A stretch of 39,746 bases of DNA from an uncultured Clostridia bacterium (GTDB lineage Bacteria; Bacillota; Clostridia; TANB77; CAG-508). Of this stretch, positions 1 through 9,097 are shown in pieces. The position numbers were made by a program, and so were the translations under genes. The notes beneath the pieces are model-generated. The model was not told the DNA's origin. It ran no database searches and saw only the letters and a program-made list of their open reading frames with translations. Positions within the stretch are counted from its first letter, which is position 1; each line of letters begins with the position of its first letter. Where the stretch lies: NCBI GenBank assembly GCA_934149005.1, contig CAKPDN010000011.1:1-39746 (forward strand). Direction: 5' to 3'.

Positions 1-462
1 CAAGTTAAAAAAATAGAAAATAAAGAAGATTATATTGATTTACTTTTAGAGGCAGATCCTTCAAAAGATATGATACATAAGTATTTAAACGATTCTGATG
101 TATATGCTTTAAAAAAGGAAGATGAGCTAATTTCTATTGCAGTTATTTTGCCTATTTCCAGAAAAACATTAGAGTTAAAGAATATAGTTACGAAAGAAAG
201 TCATAGAAATAAAGGTTATGCAAAAACACTTTTAAAATCACTATGTGGTAATTATAAACAAAAATATGACAGAATGTTGGTAGGAACAACGGAGAATAAC
301 ATTCCTTTCTATGTTAAGCAGGGGTTCGATAAATATGAGAAAACAATTAAGAATTTCTTTATAGATAATTACGATGAAAAAATTAAAGATGGAGATTTAA
401 TTTGTACTGATTTAATATATTATTCAAAAGATTTAAAGAAAAAAGGTAAAAATAACTATTAA
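1..462 (+). CDS. GNAT-family N-acetyltransferase, 5' end cut by window edge
   Basis: The reading frame is open from base 1, so the gene starts before the window; about 153 codons are visible, ending at TAA 460-462. GNAT enzymes move an acetyl group from acetyl-CoA to an amine. The segment NIVTKESHRNKGYAKTLLKS holds the motif A signature R-x-x-G-x-A (RNKGYA) that binds the CoA pyrophosphate, and IPFYVKQGF matches the usual motif B region. The substrate cannot be told. A ribosome site (GAAGGAG) for the next, broken gene lies 10 bases after the stop. A degenerate copy of this gene's C-terminal end lies at 761-868. Confidence 0.8.
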   Translation, partial: QVKKIENKEDYIDLLLEADPSKDMIHKYLNDSDVYALKKEDELISIAVILPISRKTLELKNIVTKESHRNKGYAKTLLKSLCGNYKQKYDRMLVGTTENNIPFYVKQGFDKYEKTIKNFFIDNYDEKIKDGDLICTDLIYYSKDLKKKGKNNY

Positions 463-485
463 TTTGAAAGAAGGAGCTGAAGAAA

Positions 486-750
486 ATGAAAAATAAAGAA
501 TTATTTACTGATGAAGAAAAACAAATTAAAGAAGTTATAAATTGATGACATAGATGTAAATAATCCACATGCAATAATAGAAATGAGAAAAAGAGTCATG
601 CAAAATGCGGCATTAAGTATTGCTCTTATGAAAATATTAGATACAAAAGGAATTCCATTACATGAATGTGAAATTCCATCTAATTTACCAGAATATGCTA
701 TTGATGATAAAACTAAAAATAAAAGAGAAAATACATTTGCTATGGAATAA
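486..750 (+). pseudogene. Frameshifted small gene of unknown function
   Basis: ATG 486 follows a good ribosome site and reads MKNKELFTDEEKQIKEVIN, then stops at TGA 543-545. From 541 the +1 frame continues as a coherent sequence (IDDIDVNNPHAIIEMRKRVM and on) to TAA 748-750. One extra base near 540 explains the break. The site is AT-rich and has no CGG, so it is unlike the four CGG frameshifts elsewhere in the window. I do not recognise the family. It lies between an intact GNAT gene and a GNAT fragment, in what looks like decayed accessory DNA. Confidence 0.5.
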
Positions 751-760
751 TTTTCAACTT

Positions 761-868
761 GAATGGGATTATTTTATAGATAGTTATGATAAAGAAATAA
801 TAGATAGGGATACAAAATGCATTGATATGTATTATTATTAAAAAGATTTAAGTAAGAAGATAATTTAG
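761..868 (+). pseudogene. Remnant of a second GNAT gene, C-terminal end only
   Basis: The frame from 767 reads DYFIDSYDKEIIDRDTKC, then IDMYYY, a stop, then KDLSKKII. This aligns with the end of the GNAT at 1-462 (NFFIDNYDEKIKDGDLIC, TDLIYY, KDLKKK). It has no start and one internal TAA at 839-841. It is therefore the decayed tail of a duplicated acetyltransferase. Confidence 0.65.
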
Positions 869-888
869 AAATAAATTGTCTTTTTTAT

Positions 889-933
889 ATTTTCTATTTT
901 TTATTACAAAATTGTTGTAAAAAAATAGAAAAT
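889..933. repeat. Long AT-rich inverted repeat before the R-M operon
   Basis: The arms starting ATTTTCTATTTTTTATTACAA (889-909) and ending TTGTAAAAAAATAGAAAAT (915-933) are nearly perfect inverted copies, with the core TTACAAAATTGTTGTAA. The dyad overlaps the likely -35 region of the methyltransferase promoter, so it may be an operator. An alternative is a terminator for the decayed genes upstream. Confidence 0.5.
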
Positions 934-941
934 AATATAAA
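912..941 (+). promoter_or_regulatory. Probable promoter of the FokI-type R-M operon
   Basis: TTGTTG (912-917) and TATAAA (936-941) are 18 bases apart. Two GGATG pentamers, the recognition sequence known for FokI, lie at 946-950 and 956-960 between this promoter and the methyltransferase start at 974. Confidence 0.45.
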
Positions 942-973
942 ATAAGGATGTTTACGGATGCAGAGGTGATAAG

Positions 974-2953
974 ATGAGATTTATAGGAAATAAAACAAGT
1001 TTGTTAAGTAACATACAACAAGTAATTGATGATAATTGTGATGGAGATGAAAAAGTTTTTTGTGATTTGTTTTCTGGTACATCATCAGTTGCAAGATATT
1101 TTAAGAATAAATATAAAATAATTTCAAATGATATGTTATATTTTTCATATGTTCTTCAAAGAGCGACGATTATGAATAATAAGATACCAACATTTGCAAA
1201 AGTTAAAGAAAAACTTGATATTGATGACATATTTGAATACTTAGAAAATACGGATATTCAAGAAAAAAATGGATTTGTATATTTGAATTATTCTCCAAAT
1301 GAACAATGTGAGAGAATGTATTTAACTTCTGAAAATGCCCAAAGAATAGATTTTATTAGAAAATCAATAGAAAAATGGAAAAATGATGAATTGATTAATG
1401 AAAATGAATATTACTATTTGCTTGCTGGGTTAATTGAAGGAATCCCATTTGTATCGAATATCACGGGAACATACGGTGCATATTTGAAAGATTGGGATAA
1501 ACGTTCATTCAAAAAATTTGAAATGATACGATTGAATACTATTAATAATAAATACAATAATGAATGTTATAATAAAAATGCAAATGATTTGATTGAAGAA
1601 ATAAGCGGAGATATATTATATTTAGATCCACCGTATAATGAAAGACAATATTTACCTAATTATCATTTACTAGAAACTATTGCAAAATATGATAATCCAA
1701 CAATTAATGGGAAAACAGGTATAAGAGAATATTCAAATCAAAAATCTAATTATTGTGTTAAGAGCAAAGTTTATAATGAATTAGATGAGCTGATAAAAAA
1801 AGCTAAATTTAGACATATAATTATTAGTTATAATCAAGATGGAATTTTAACTGTAAAAGAAATTGAAGAGATATTAAATAAGTATGGAAATAAAGATACA
1901 TATAAATTATATAAAATTCCGTATAAGCAATATCAAAATAAACTTACGAAAAAGTTGGATATTCATTATGAATATATTTTTTATATAAGAAAAGCAAAAA
2001 AATATGACTATAATTCAAAAATATATTTAACTATTCCATACGAAAAAATATTTTCAGTAAGAGAAGACAAAAATTCATATAATTATGCAAGTGATATACA
2101 ATCAAGAAAAAAATTTTTAAAAAGCCCTTTAAATTATATAGGTGGAAAATATAAATTGTTGCCACAGTTAAATGAGTATTTTCCTAAAAACATTAATACA
2201 TTTGTTGATTTGTTTTCTGGAGGTTTTAATGTTGGAATAAATGTTGAAAGTAATAAAACAATTTGTAATGATATGAACACATTTATTATTGATTTATATA
2301 AGGAGTTATATAGTAAACCAATAGATGATACATTAAGTAAAGTAATTGGAAGAATTAATGAATATGGGTTGTCTAAAGAAAACGAAGAAGCATTTAAAAA
2401 ATTTAGAGATTATTATAACAAAACAAAAGATCCAATAGATTTATATACACTTTCTTGTTATTCATTTAATTATCAATTTAGATTTAATAATAATAAAGAA
2501 TACAATAATCCTTTTGGAAGAAATAGAAGTCATTTTTCAGAAAATATGAAATCTAATTTAATTTTATTCACTGAAAAATTAAAAAGTATGAATATAGAAT
2601 TTTCTTCAGAACAATTTGATAAGTTAGATTTAAGTGAATTAAATAGTAATGATTTTGTATATTGTGATCCACCATATTTAATAACAACAGGCTCATATAA
2701 TGATGGAAATAGAGGATTTAAAGATTGGAAAGAAGAAGAAGAATTAAAATTATACAAATTATTAGATGAATTAAATAGTAGAAATATTAAATTTGCTTTA
2801 TCTAATGTAATAGAACATAAAGGTAAAGAAAACAAATTGTTAAAAGAATGGAGTAAGAAATATAAAACAATTTATTTAACTAGTGATTATTCTAATGCAA
2901 GTTACAATACAAAAAGAGATAAAAGTATAGAAGTATTAATTGTTAATTATTAA
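974..2953 (+). CDS. Two-domain D12-class adenine-N6 DNA methyltransferase (M.FokI-like)
   Basis: A 659-residue fusion of two class alpha (D12/Dam-like) adenine methyltransferases. Each half has an AdoMet motif (DLFSGTSS near residue 31; VDLFSGGFNVG near residue 412) and a catalytic DPPY (D218-Y221 and D565-Y568). M.FokI has the same build, about 650 residues, because the asymmetric site GGATG/CATCC needs a separate domain for the adenine of each strand. The FokI-like nuclease gene begins 12 bases after the stop, which supports that role. It would methylate host sites and protect them from the neighbour. Target GGATG is inferred from the nuclease similarity, not shown directly. Confidence 0.9.
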   Translation: MRFIGNKTSLLSNIQQVIDDNCDGDEKVFCDLFSGTSSVARYFKNKYKIISNDMLYFSYVLQRATIMNNKIPTFAKVKEKLDIDDIFEYLENTDIQEKNGFVYLNYSPNEQCERMYLTSENAQRIDFIRKSIEKWKNDELINENEYYYLLAGLIEGIPFVSNITGTYGAYLKDWDKRSFKKFEMIRLNTINNKYNNECYNKNANDLIEEISGDILYLDPPYNERQYLPNYHLLETIAKYDNPTINGKTGIREYSNQKSNYCVKSKVYNELDELIKKAKFRHIIISYNQDGILTVKEIEEILNKYGNKDTYKLYKIPYKQYQNKLTKKLDIHYEYIFYIRKAKKYDYNSKIYLTIPYEKIFSVREDKNSYNYASDIQSRKKFLKSPLNYIGGKYKLLPQLNEYFPKNINTFVDLFSGGFNVGINVESNKTICNDMNTFIIDLYKELYSKPIDDTLSKVIGRINEYGLSKENEEAFKKFRDYYNKTKDPIDLYTLSCYSFNYQFRFNNNKEYNNPFGRNRSHFSENMKSNLILFTEKLKSMNIEFSSEQFDKLDLSELNSNDFVYCDPPYLITTGSYNDGNRGFKDWKEEEELKLYKLLDELNSRNIKFALSNVIEHKGKENKLLKEWSKKYKTIYLTSDYSNASYNTKRDKSIEVLIVNY

Positions 2954-2964
2954 GGAGGTTAAAA

Positions 2965-4704
2965 ATGATTGAATTAAGAAAAATGGAAAATCAAAATTTT
3001 AGAACTTTTGGTTGGGTACAGGATCCAAGTGATTTTAATTCTTTATATAAGGTAGTTTCAATTTTTGATAATACTTCGGAAATGTATAAGGAATTAGTTA
3101 ATGAACGAATAGATAAATTAGTAGAAGAAAGAGATGGAAAATCACATTTTATAAAAGTATTAAAAGAACAACCTTTAAAAATAAAATATTCAGATTTAGT
3201 AGGAACTTCATTTACACCTAGAGCGAGTGCTAGATGTAATGGAATTGTACAAGCAACTGTAAAAGGACAAGTAAGAGATTTTATAAGTGATTGGCCTGCT
3301 GATAATTTTGTTAGATGGGCACAATGTTTGGGATTTATTAAATATAATTATTTTGATGATACGTTTGAAATTACTGAACAAGGACTGAAATGGACTAGAG
3401 CAAAAGAAAATGAAGAACGTGAAGAAATATTAGAAGAGGCAATGTTAAGTTATCCACCAGCAGCAAGAATATTAAAATTGTTATCTAATGGAAATGTAAT
3501 GACAAAATTTGAATTAGGTAAAAAACTTGGTTTTATAGGAGAAGATGGATTTACAAGTATACCACAAGATGTTTTGATAATGACATTAGCTACGACTGAA
3601 GATACTGGAGAAAAAAATAGATTAAGAACAGATACAGAAGGTTCATCAGATAAGTATGCAAGAATGATAGCAAAATGGTTAACAAAGCTAGAATTATTAA
3701 AACAAGTTTCTAAAGAAATAATTGTTAATATTGGTGGAAAAGAGTATAAAGAAAAAATTGGTCAATCGTATATAATAACTGCAAAAGGATTAAAGTCAAT
3801 AAATAAAATAAATGGTAAAAGTAAGTTTAATAGAATTCCTAAAAATGTGTCATGGGAAATGATGGCAACTAAAGGTAATGATAGAAATTATATTAGAACA
3901 AGAAGAAGTTTAATATTAAAAACATTAGTAGAAGGCAAAAATGGATTAACTTTAGAAGAAATACGAGATAGATTAGAATTAAATACAATATATGAATTAT
4001 ATACAGTTGTTAAAGATGATATAGAAGGATTAGTTAATATAGGATTAAATATAGAATACAAAAATGGTAAATACTATCTTAATGAGGACATAAATGACTT
4101 TGTAATTCCAATTATAAATGAAAACGAAAAATCTGAGCTTACAATTGAAAAAGATGAATTAAGAGAAAAACTTGATGTTCTTCCACATGAATATTTATCT
4201 TTAATGGATTTAGCATATGATAGTAAACAAAATAGATTATTTGAAATGAAGACTGTTGAATTACTAGTTAATGAGTGTAATTATAAAGGATTACATTTAG
4301 GAGGCTCAAGAAAACCAGATGGAATTATATATACAGAGAATGAATCTGATAATTATGGTGTAATAATAGATACAAAAGCATATTCAAATGGCTATAATTT
4401 GCCTATTTCTCAGGTTGATGAAATGGTTAGATATGTTGAAGAAAATAATAGAAGAGAAAAAGAGCGTAATTCAAATGAATGGTGGAACAATTTTGATAAA
4501 GATATTAAGAAATTTTATTTTTCTTTTATATCAGGAAAATTTACTGGAAATATAGAAGAAAAGCTTCAACGTATTACTATTTCTACTAATGTATATGGAA
4601 GTGCAATTACAATTGCAACATTATTGTATATATCAAATGAAATAAAAGCTAAAAGAATAAGTAATATGAAAATTGTAAGTTATTTTAATAATAAAGTATA
4701 TTAA
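2965..4704 (+). CDS. FokI-like type IIS restriction endonuclease
   Basis: The 579-residue protein resembles FokI along its whole length: RTFGWVQDPSDFNSLYKVV near the N-terminus, EGSSDKYARMI in the middle, and LGGSRKPDGIIYT plus DTKAYSNGYNLPIS in the cleavage domain. FokI consists of a DNA-recognition part (about residues 1-385) and a C-terminal PD-(D/E)XK nuclease that cuts 9/13 bases outside GGATG as a dimer. The catalytic residues of FokI (D450, D467, K469) appear here as D452, D469 and K471, all with the same +2 offset. The start at ATG 2965 has AAGGAGG directly upstream. It is transcribed with its methyltransferase, in M-then-R order. It looks intact. Confidence 0.93.
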   Translation: MIELRKMENQNFRTFGWVQDPSDFNSLYKVVSIFDNTSEMYKELVNERIDKLVEERDGKSHFIKVLKEQPLKIKYSDLVGTSFTPRASARCNGIVQATVKGQVRDFISDWPADNFVRWAQCLGFIKYNYFDDTFEITEQGLKWTRAKENEEREEILEEAMLSYPPAARILKLLSNGNVMTKFELGKKLGFIGEDGFTSIPQDVLIMTLATTEDTGEKNRLRTDTEGSSDKYARMIAKWLTKLELLKQVSKEIIVNIGGKEYKEKIGQSYIITAKGLKSINKINGKSKFNRIPKNVSWEMMATKGNDRNYIRTRRSLILKTLVEGKNGLTLEEIRDRLELNTIYELYTVVKDDIEGLVNIGLNIEYKNGKYYLNEDINDFVIPIINENEKSELTIEKDELREKLDVLPHEYLSLMDLAYDSKQNRLFEMKTVELLVNECNYKGLHLGGSRKPDGIIYTENESDNYGVIIDTKAYSNGYNLPISQVDEMVRYVEENNRREKERNSNEWWNNFDKDIKKFYFSFISGKFTGNIEEKLQRITISTNVYGSAITIATLLYISNEIKAKRISNMKIVSYFNNKVY

Positions 4705-5035
4705 TGAAATAAAATATTATATTTTAACAGAACAAGAATTTGTAGGTCTGTAACTATTGGAAATTTAAAATTTTTGGTATATAATGTAAATATGATAAAA
4801 AGAGCGAAATTTTAGAAATATATATTTTATAGTATCACCATAGTAGATGGTAATGAGATTAAGGTACTTGAAAAATACAAATCAGAAGTAGAAAAAAGAT
4901 GGAGATAATTTATAATAAATTAGTCAGGGATAATATTCTGGATATAATTAAAAGGAATGGAGAGACACCAATAAAGAGAAAATAACAAATAAATAAGATT
5001 TAAATTTAATTAGATGATTGAAAGGAGAGAATTAA
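4705..5035. other. Gap with decayed coding fragments
   Basis: No intact gene was seen. Short coding-like pieces occur: ITIVDGNEIKVLEKYKSEV around 4840-4890, followed by the truncated pyrophosphohydrolase-like ORF at 4899-4985. It marks the right border of the accessory R-M island. GAAAGGAGAG near 5021 is the ribosome site of the next gene. Confidence 0.6.
4899..4985 (+). pseudogene. Truncated MazG-like NTP pyrophosphohydrolase fragment
   Basis: ATG 4899 opens a 28-codon frame reading IIYNKLVRDNILDIIKRNGE and then TPIKRK, stop. The start matches the usual N-terminus of small MazG-like (phosphoribosyl-ATP pyrophosphohydrolase-type) proteins, KLVRDKIPEII. The catalytic helices are missing, so this is a remnant. 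Confidence 0.55.
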
Positions 5036-5941
5036 GTGGATAGTCAAATGTTTACAGTAAAATCTGAATGTGATGGGCTAGAGTTAGACATAACTGTGAT
5101 TAAACCAGAAGACAAAATAAAAGGAATTGTTCAAATATCACATGGTATGGCAGAGCATAAAGAACGTTATTATAAATTTATGGAATATTTAGCAAAAAAT
5201 GGATATGTTACAGTTATAAATGACCATAGAGGACACGGAAAGAGTGTAAAAAATAATGATGATTTAGGATACTTTTACGATAATAGTGCCGAGTATATAG
5301 TAGAAGATTTACATCAAATAACAAAGCTAATAAAGGAACAATATTCTAATAAGCCTGTTATATTATTTGGACACAGTATGGGATCAATGGTAGTCAGAAA
5401 ATATATTAAAAAATATGATGATGAAATAGATAAGTTAATTGTGTGTGGATCACCGAGTAAAAATAAATATGCAAAGATAGGCTTAAACGTTGCAAAGCTA
5501 GTGGGAAAGATAAAAGGAGAAAAATATAGGAGTAAATTCATACAAAAACTCGCTTTTGGAAGTTATAGTTCAAAGAAAGAAAAATCTGAAAATTCATGGA
5601 TTTGTGATAATGAAGAAACTGTGAACAATTATGATAAAGATAAATTGTGTGGATTTATATTTACTGCGAATGGTTTCCAAAATTTATTTGGATTGATGAT
5701 AGATATTTATGGCAAAAAGAATTGGACATTAAAAAATAAAAATCTACCAATATTATTCATTGCGGGAAAAAATGATCCGGTTATAATAAATAAAGACAAG
5801 TGGCTAGAAAGCCAGGAATTTTTAAAAAAATTAGGCTATAAGAATATACAGAATAAATTATATGATAGAATGAGACATGAAATATTAAATGAAAAAGAAA
5901 GTAATATAGTATATAAAGATATATTAGATTTTATAAGATAA
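5036..5941 (+). CDS. Alpha/beta hydrolase, monoacylglycerol lipase/serine aminopeptidase type
   Basis: A 301-residue alpha/beta hydrolase of the Hydrolase_4 (S33-like) type, with no signal peptide, so probably cytoplasmic. HG at 36-37 (ISHGMAEH) fits the oxyanion region. GHSMGS places the nucleophile at S114, GKNDPV the acid at D247, and RHEILNE the base at H281: a full catalytic triad. Relatives cleave monoacylglycerols, lysophospholipids or small esters; the substrate here is unknown. GTG 5036 is chosen because AAAGGAGAG lies about 9 bases upstream; ATG at codon 5 is a possible alternative. It stands alone between the R-M island and the glycosylation cluster. Confidence 0.85.
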   Translation: MDSQMFTVKSECDGLELDITVIKPEDKIKGIVQISHGMAEHKERYYKFMEYLAKNGYVTVINDHRGHGKSVKNNDDLGYFYDNSAEYIVEDLHQITKLIKEQYSNKPVILFGHSMGSMVVRKYIKKYDDEIDKLIVCGSPSKNKYAKIGLNVAKLVGKIKGEKYRSKFIQKLAFGSYSSKKEKSENSWICDNEETVNNYDKDKLCGFIFTANGFQNLFGLMIDIYGKKNWTLKNKNLPILFIAGKNDPVIINKDKWLESQEFLKKLGYKNIQNKLYDRMRHEILNEKESNIVYKDILDFIR

Positions 5942-5946
5942 GAGTA

Positions 5947-5983
5947 ACATTCTATATACATTATTTCAATTTATATAGAATGT
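5947..5983. terminator. Hairpin after the hydrolase gene
   Basis: ACATTCTATATA (5947-5958) pairs perfectly with TATATAGAATGT (5972-5983). There is no clear T-run after it, so it may be a weak terminator or an mRNA 3'-end stabiliser. Confidence 0.45.
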
Positions 5984-6018
5984 GAAAGACAAATTATATT
6001 ATAAAGGATAAACCAAAA

Positions 6019-7491
6019 ATGAAAAGAATAAATAAAACAGATATAATAATATTTGCAATTATATTTATCATAACATGCATAATATTTATACCATTTTTAC
6101 AAGGACATTATGCAACAGATACATATAATATAGCAAATATTGGATATAAAGAATATGCAATAGAATGGTCACTAAAAGATGGAAGAATTTTTATGTGCAT
6201 AATAGGTTTAATAGCAAGTAAAATAAATATGCCTATTAAATTATATGTTTTTATAACACTATTTTTAGCACTGGTAATTTCCAATATTTCAGTAATTATT
6301 TTAAGTAAAATAATAAAAAAATATAAAGAACCTAAAAAAAATATACAGAAAATTATAGTAATAGTAATAAGCTATATAACAATATTCAATTTTATGTATC
6401 TTGAAGATATGTACTTTGTTGAAAGCATAGTAATGGCATCAAGTATTTTATTATTTATGATATCAGCTTATATATTAACTGAAAAAAACAAGCAATATAT
6501 ATTAAAAAGCCTAATTTTAAACATAATAGGTATTATGTGTTATCAAGGTACAATAGGAATGTTTTTTTCATTTACAATATTATTCACAATCCTAAAAAAT
6601 AAAAATAATGTAAAACAAATAATTATAGATTTAATAAAATGTGGAGTAATAGCACTAGTTGCAGTACTACTTAATATAATAGCAGTAAAAATTATAGGAA
6701 ACATATTAAAAATTAAACAAACAAGATTAAGTAAAATATCAAAAATTTTTAGCAATATAGAAGGAATAATAGCAACACTGCCAACTATATTACAAAAAAC
6801 TTGTAACTTATTTCCTAAAAATGCATTCATAATATTTTTAGATATAATAACAATAATAGTCATAATATATCAAATAAAAGATATTAAAAAAGCAAATAAT
6901 TTAATATATAAATATGTAACAATAATGGTTATAGCAATATTAGGAAGTTGTGTAACATATTTATTATCTCCAACAAGCTTTTTTACAGGAAGATTAAGAA
7001 ATCCAATAGGTTCATTAATAGGAATGATATTTATATTTTTATATGTTGAAACAAACCTATTTGAAAAAAAGAAAATCTTAAGTATAATAACATATTTAAC
7101 ATTAATATCATACATAGCTCTAAACTTTGGGAATTATGAAAATATAATGTTTCAACACAAAAAAATAAATGAATTAGAAAAATTACAAGTAAGCGAAATA
7201 GATAATAAGATAAATGAATATGAAAAAAATACAGGAATAAAAGTTACAAAAATAGTAAAAGTACCACGAAAAAAAACATCAAGTCAAAATAAAGGAGCTA
7301 ATGATATAACAAGAAATGCATTAAAAACTCGATGGGCAGTTGATGGAGTGATAAACTTTTATACAGAAAGAAATTTAGAAAATATTGATGCAACTGAAGA
7401 AAAAATAAAATATTATTTTAAAAATTATGATTATGAAAGAGAATACAAATGTATAGATGATACATTATATATAAATGTTTATGTGTTTTAA
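6019..7491 (+). CDS. GtrII-like multi-pass membrane glucosyltransferase
   Basis: A 490-residue protein with about ten hydrophobic segments and a hydrophilic C-terminal tail (from about residue 385). After the first membrane helix comes an extracytoplasmic loop with D-T-Y (ATDTYNIANIGYKEYAIEW) and K-D-G-R, the pattern of the GtrII family of lipid-linked glucosyl transferases that decorate surface glycans. The family call rests on this pattern alone. It opens a three-gene cluster with an FAD oxidoreductase and a GT-C transferase, all on the same strand with short gaps, which supports a role in making a surface glycan from an undecaprenyl-linked sugar donor. It could be another GT-C family member. 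Confidence 0.6.
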   Translation: MKRINKTDIIIFAIIFIITCIIFIPFLQGHYATDTYNIANIGYKEYAIEWSLKDGRIFMCIIGLIASKINMPIKLYVFITLFLALVISNISVIILSKIIKKYKEPKKNIQKIIVIVISYITIFNFMYLEDMYFVESIVMASSILLFMISAYILTEKNKQYILKSLILNIIGIMCYQGTIGMFFSFTILFTILKNKNNVKQIIIDLIKCGVIALVAVLLNIIAVKIIGNILKIKQTRLSKISKIFSNIEGIIATLPTILQKTCNLFPKNAFIIFLDIITIIVIIYQIKDIKKANNLIYKYVTIMVIAILGSCVTYLLSPTSFFTGRLRNPIGSLIGMIFIFLYVETNLFEKKKILSIITYLTLISYIALNFGNYENIMFQHKKINELEKLQVSEIDNKINEYEKNTGIKVTKIVKVPRKKTSSQNKGANDITRNALKTRWAVDGVINFYTERNLENIDATEEKIKYYFKNYDYEREYKCIDDTLYINVYVF

Positions 7492-7528
7492 AAAATACAT
7501 AATATCAAAATAAGAAAGAAGGTAAAAA

Positions 7529-9097
7529 ATGAAAAAAGTAGTAATAATAGGAGCAGGACCAGCAGGATTAACAGCAGCTAATGAGTTATTAAAAGAAGAA
7601 AATTATGAAGTAGTAGTTTTAGAAGAAACTAATGAAATAGGAGGAATATCCAGAACTGTAAAATATAATGGGAATAGAATGGATATAGGTGGACATAGAT
7701 TTTTTTCAAAAGATGAAAGAATATTAGACTATTGGAAAGAAATAATGCCGATTCAAGGAAAAGAAGCATATGATGATAAAAAACTTGGAAAAGAAAAAAA
7801 TTTAGAAAATGGAGGACCAGATCCAGAAAAAGAAGATAATGTAATCTTGATAAGAAATAGAGTATCAAGAATATATTATTTAAAGAAATTTTTTGATTAT
7901 CCAATAAGTATGAAAAAAGAAACTTTTACCAATATGGGATTTGTAAGAACTGTAAAAGCTAGTTTTAGCTATTTAAAATCTATATTTGTAAAAAGAAAAG
8001 AAGATTCGCTAGAAAATTTCTATATAAATAGATTCGGAAAAGTATTATATAGTATGTTTTTTGAAAAATACACAGAAAAACTATGGGGAAGACATCCAAG
8101 CCAAATATCAGCGGATTGGGGAGCTCAAAGAGTAAAAGGATTATCTATAACAGCAGTAATAAAAGATATGTTTACAAAGAAATTTGGAAAAAAGGATAAT
8201 AACGAAGTAGAAACATCATTAATAGAAGAATTCTGGTATCCAAAATTAGGACCAGGACAATTATGGGAAAAATTAGCTGACAATGTAGAGGAAAAAGGAG
8301 GAAAAATACTTAAAAGTCATAAAGTAAAAAATATAAATATAAAAAATAATAAAATAGAATCTTTAGAATGTGAAGTAAATGGACAAATAGTAACAATTGA
8401 AGGAGATATATTTATATCATCTATGCCATTAAAAGACTTAGTATGTGGATTAAAAGGAGAAAAAGTACCAGAAAATATACAAAAAATAGCAGAAGGATTA
8501 CCATATAGAGATTTTATGACAGTTGGAGTATTAGTAAATAAACTAAAAATAAAAAATGAAACAAATATAAAAACATTATCAAACATAGTACCAGACTGTT
8601 GGATTTATGTACAAGAACCAGATGTTAAACTAGGAAGAATACAAATATTTAATAACTGGTCTCCATATTTAGTAGAAAAGCCAGAAGAAACAGTGTGGAT
8701 AGGATTAGAATATTTTGCAAATGAAAATGATGAATATTGGAATATGAGTGATAAAGACTTTATTGATTTTGCTGTAAACGAACTAGAAAAAATAGGAATA
8801 ATTGACAAAAAAGATGTATTAGATACACACAGAGAAAAAGTAAAAAAAGCATATCCAGCATATTTTGATACATATTCTCAAATAGATGAACTAATAGAAT
8901 ATATAAATACATACTCAAACTTATATTGCATAGGAAGAAATGGACAACATAGATACAATAATATGGACCATTCAATGTTAACAGCAATCGAAGCAACAAA
9001 TAATATTAAGAAAAATATACAAGATAAAACCAATATTTGGAATGTAAATACAGAAAAAGAATATCATGAAAAAAAGGAGATAAATGTTGAAAGATAA
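7529..9097 (+). CDS. FAD-dependent oxidoreductase, UDP-galactopyranose mutase/amine oxidase-like
   Basis: The 522-residue protein starts with a Rossmann FAD-binding motif (VIIGAGPAGLTAANEL, G8-x-G-x-x-G) and the second glycine signature EIGGISRTV, followed by MDIGGHRFFS, typical of the NAD(P)-binding_8/amine oxidase superfamily that includes UDP-galactopyranose mutases and protoporphyrinogen oxidases. RNGQHRYNNMDHSM near the C-terminus is the usual last FAD contact. Such genes often sit in polysaccharide clusters, and this one lies between two membrane glycosyltransferases, so sugar-nucleotide or lipid-linked sugar modification is a reasonable guess. Its last 14 bases overlap the next gene, which suggests translational coupling. 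Confidence 0.7.
   Translation: MKKVVIIGAGPAGLTAANELLKEENYEVVVLEETNEIGGISRTVKYNGNRMDIGGHRFFSKDERILDYWKEIMPIQGKEAYDDKKLGKEKNLENGGPDPEKEDNVILIRNRVSRIYYLKKFFDYPISMKKETFTNMGFVRTVKASFSYLKSIFVKRKEDSLENFYINRFGKVLYSMFFEKYTEKLWGRHPSQISADWGAQRVKGLSITAVIKDMFTKKFGKKDNNEVETSLIEEFWYPKLGPGQLWEKLADNVEEKGGKILKSHKVKNINIKNNKIESLECEVNGQIVTIEGDIFISSMPLKDLVCGLKGEKVPENIQKIAEGLPYRDFMTVGVLVNKLKIKNETNIKTLSNIVPDCWIYVQEPDVKLGRIQIFNNWSPYLVEKPEETVWIGLEYFANENDEYWNMSDKDFIDFAVNELEKIGIIDKKDVLDTHREKVKKAYPAYFDTYSQIDELIEYINTYSNLYCIGRNGQHRYNNMDHSMLTAIEATNNIKKNIQDKTNIWNVNTEKEYHEKKEINVER

Noticed and set aside
486..750. Counting this frameshift as a fifth CGG site
   Set aside because: The break is near 540 in an AT-rich context with no CGG; it belongs to decayed accessory DNA.
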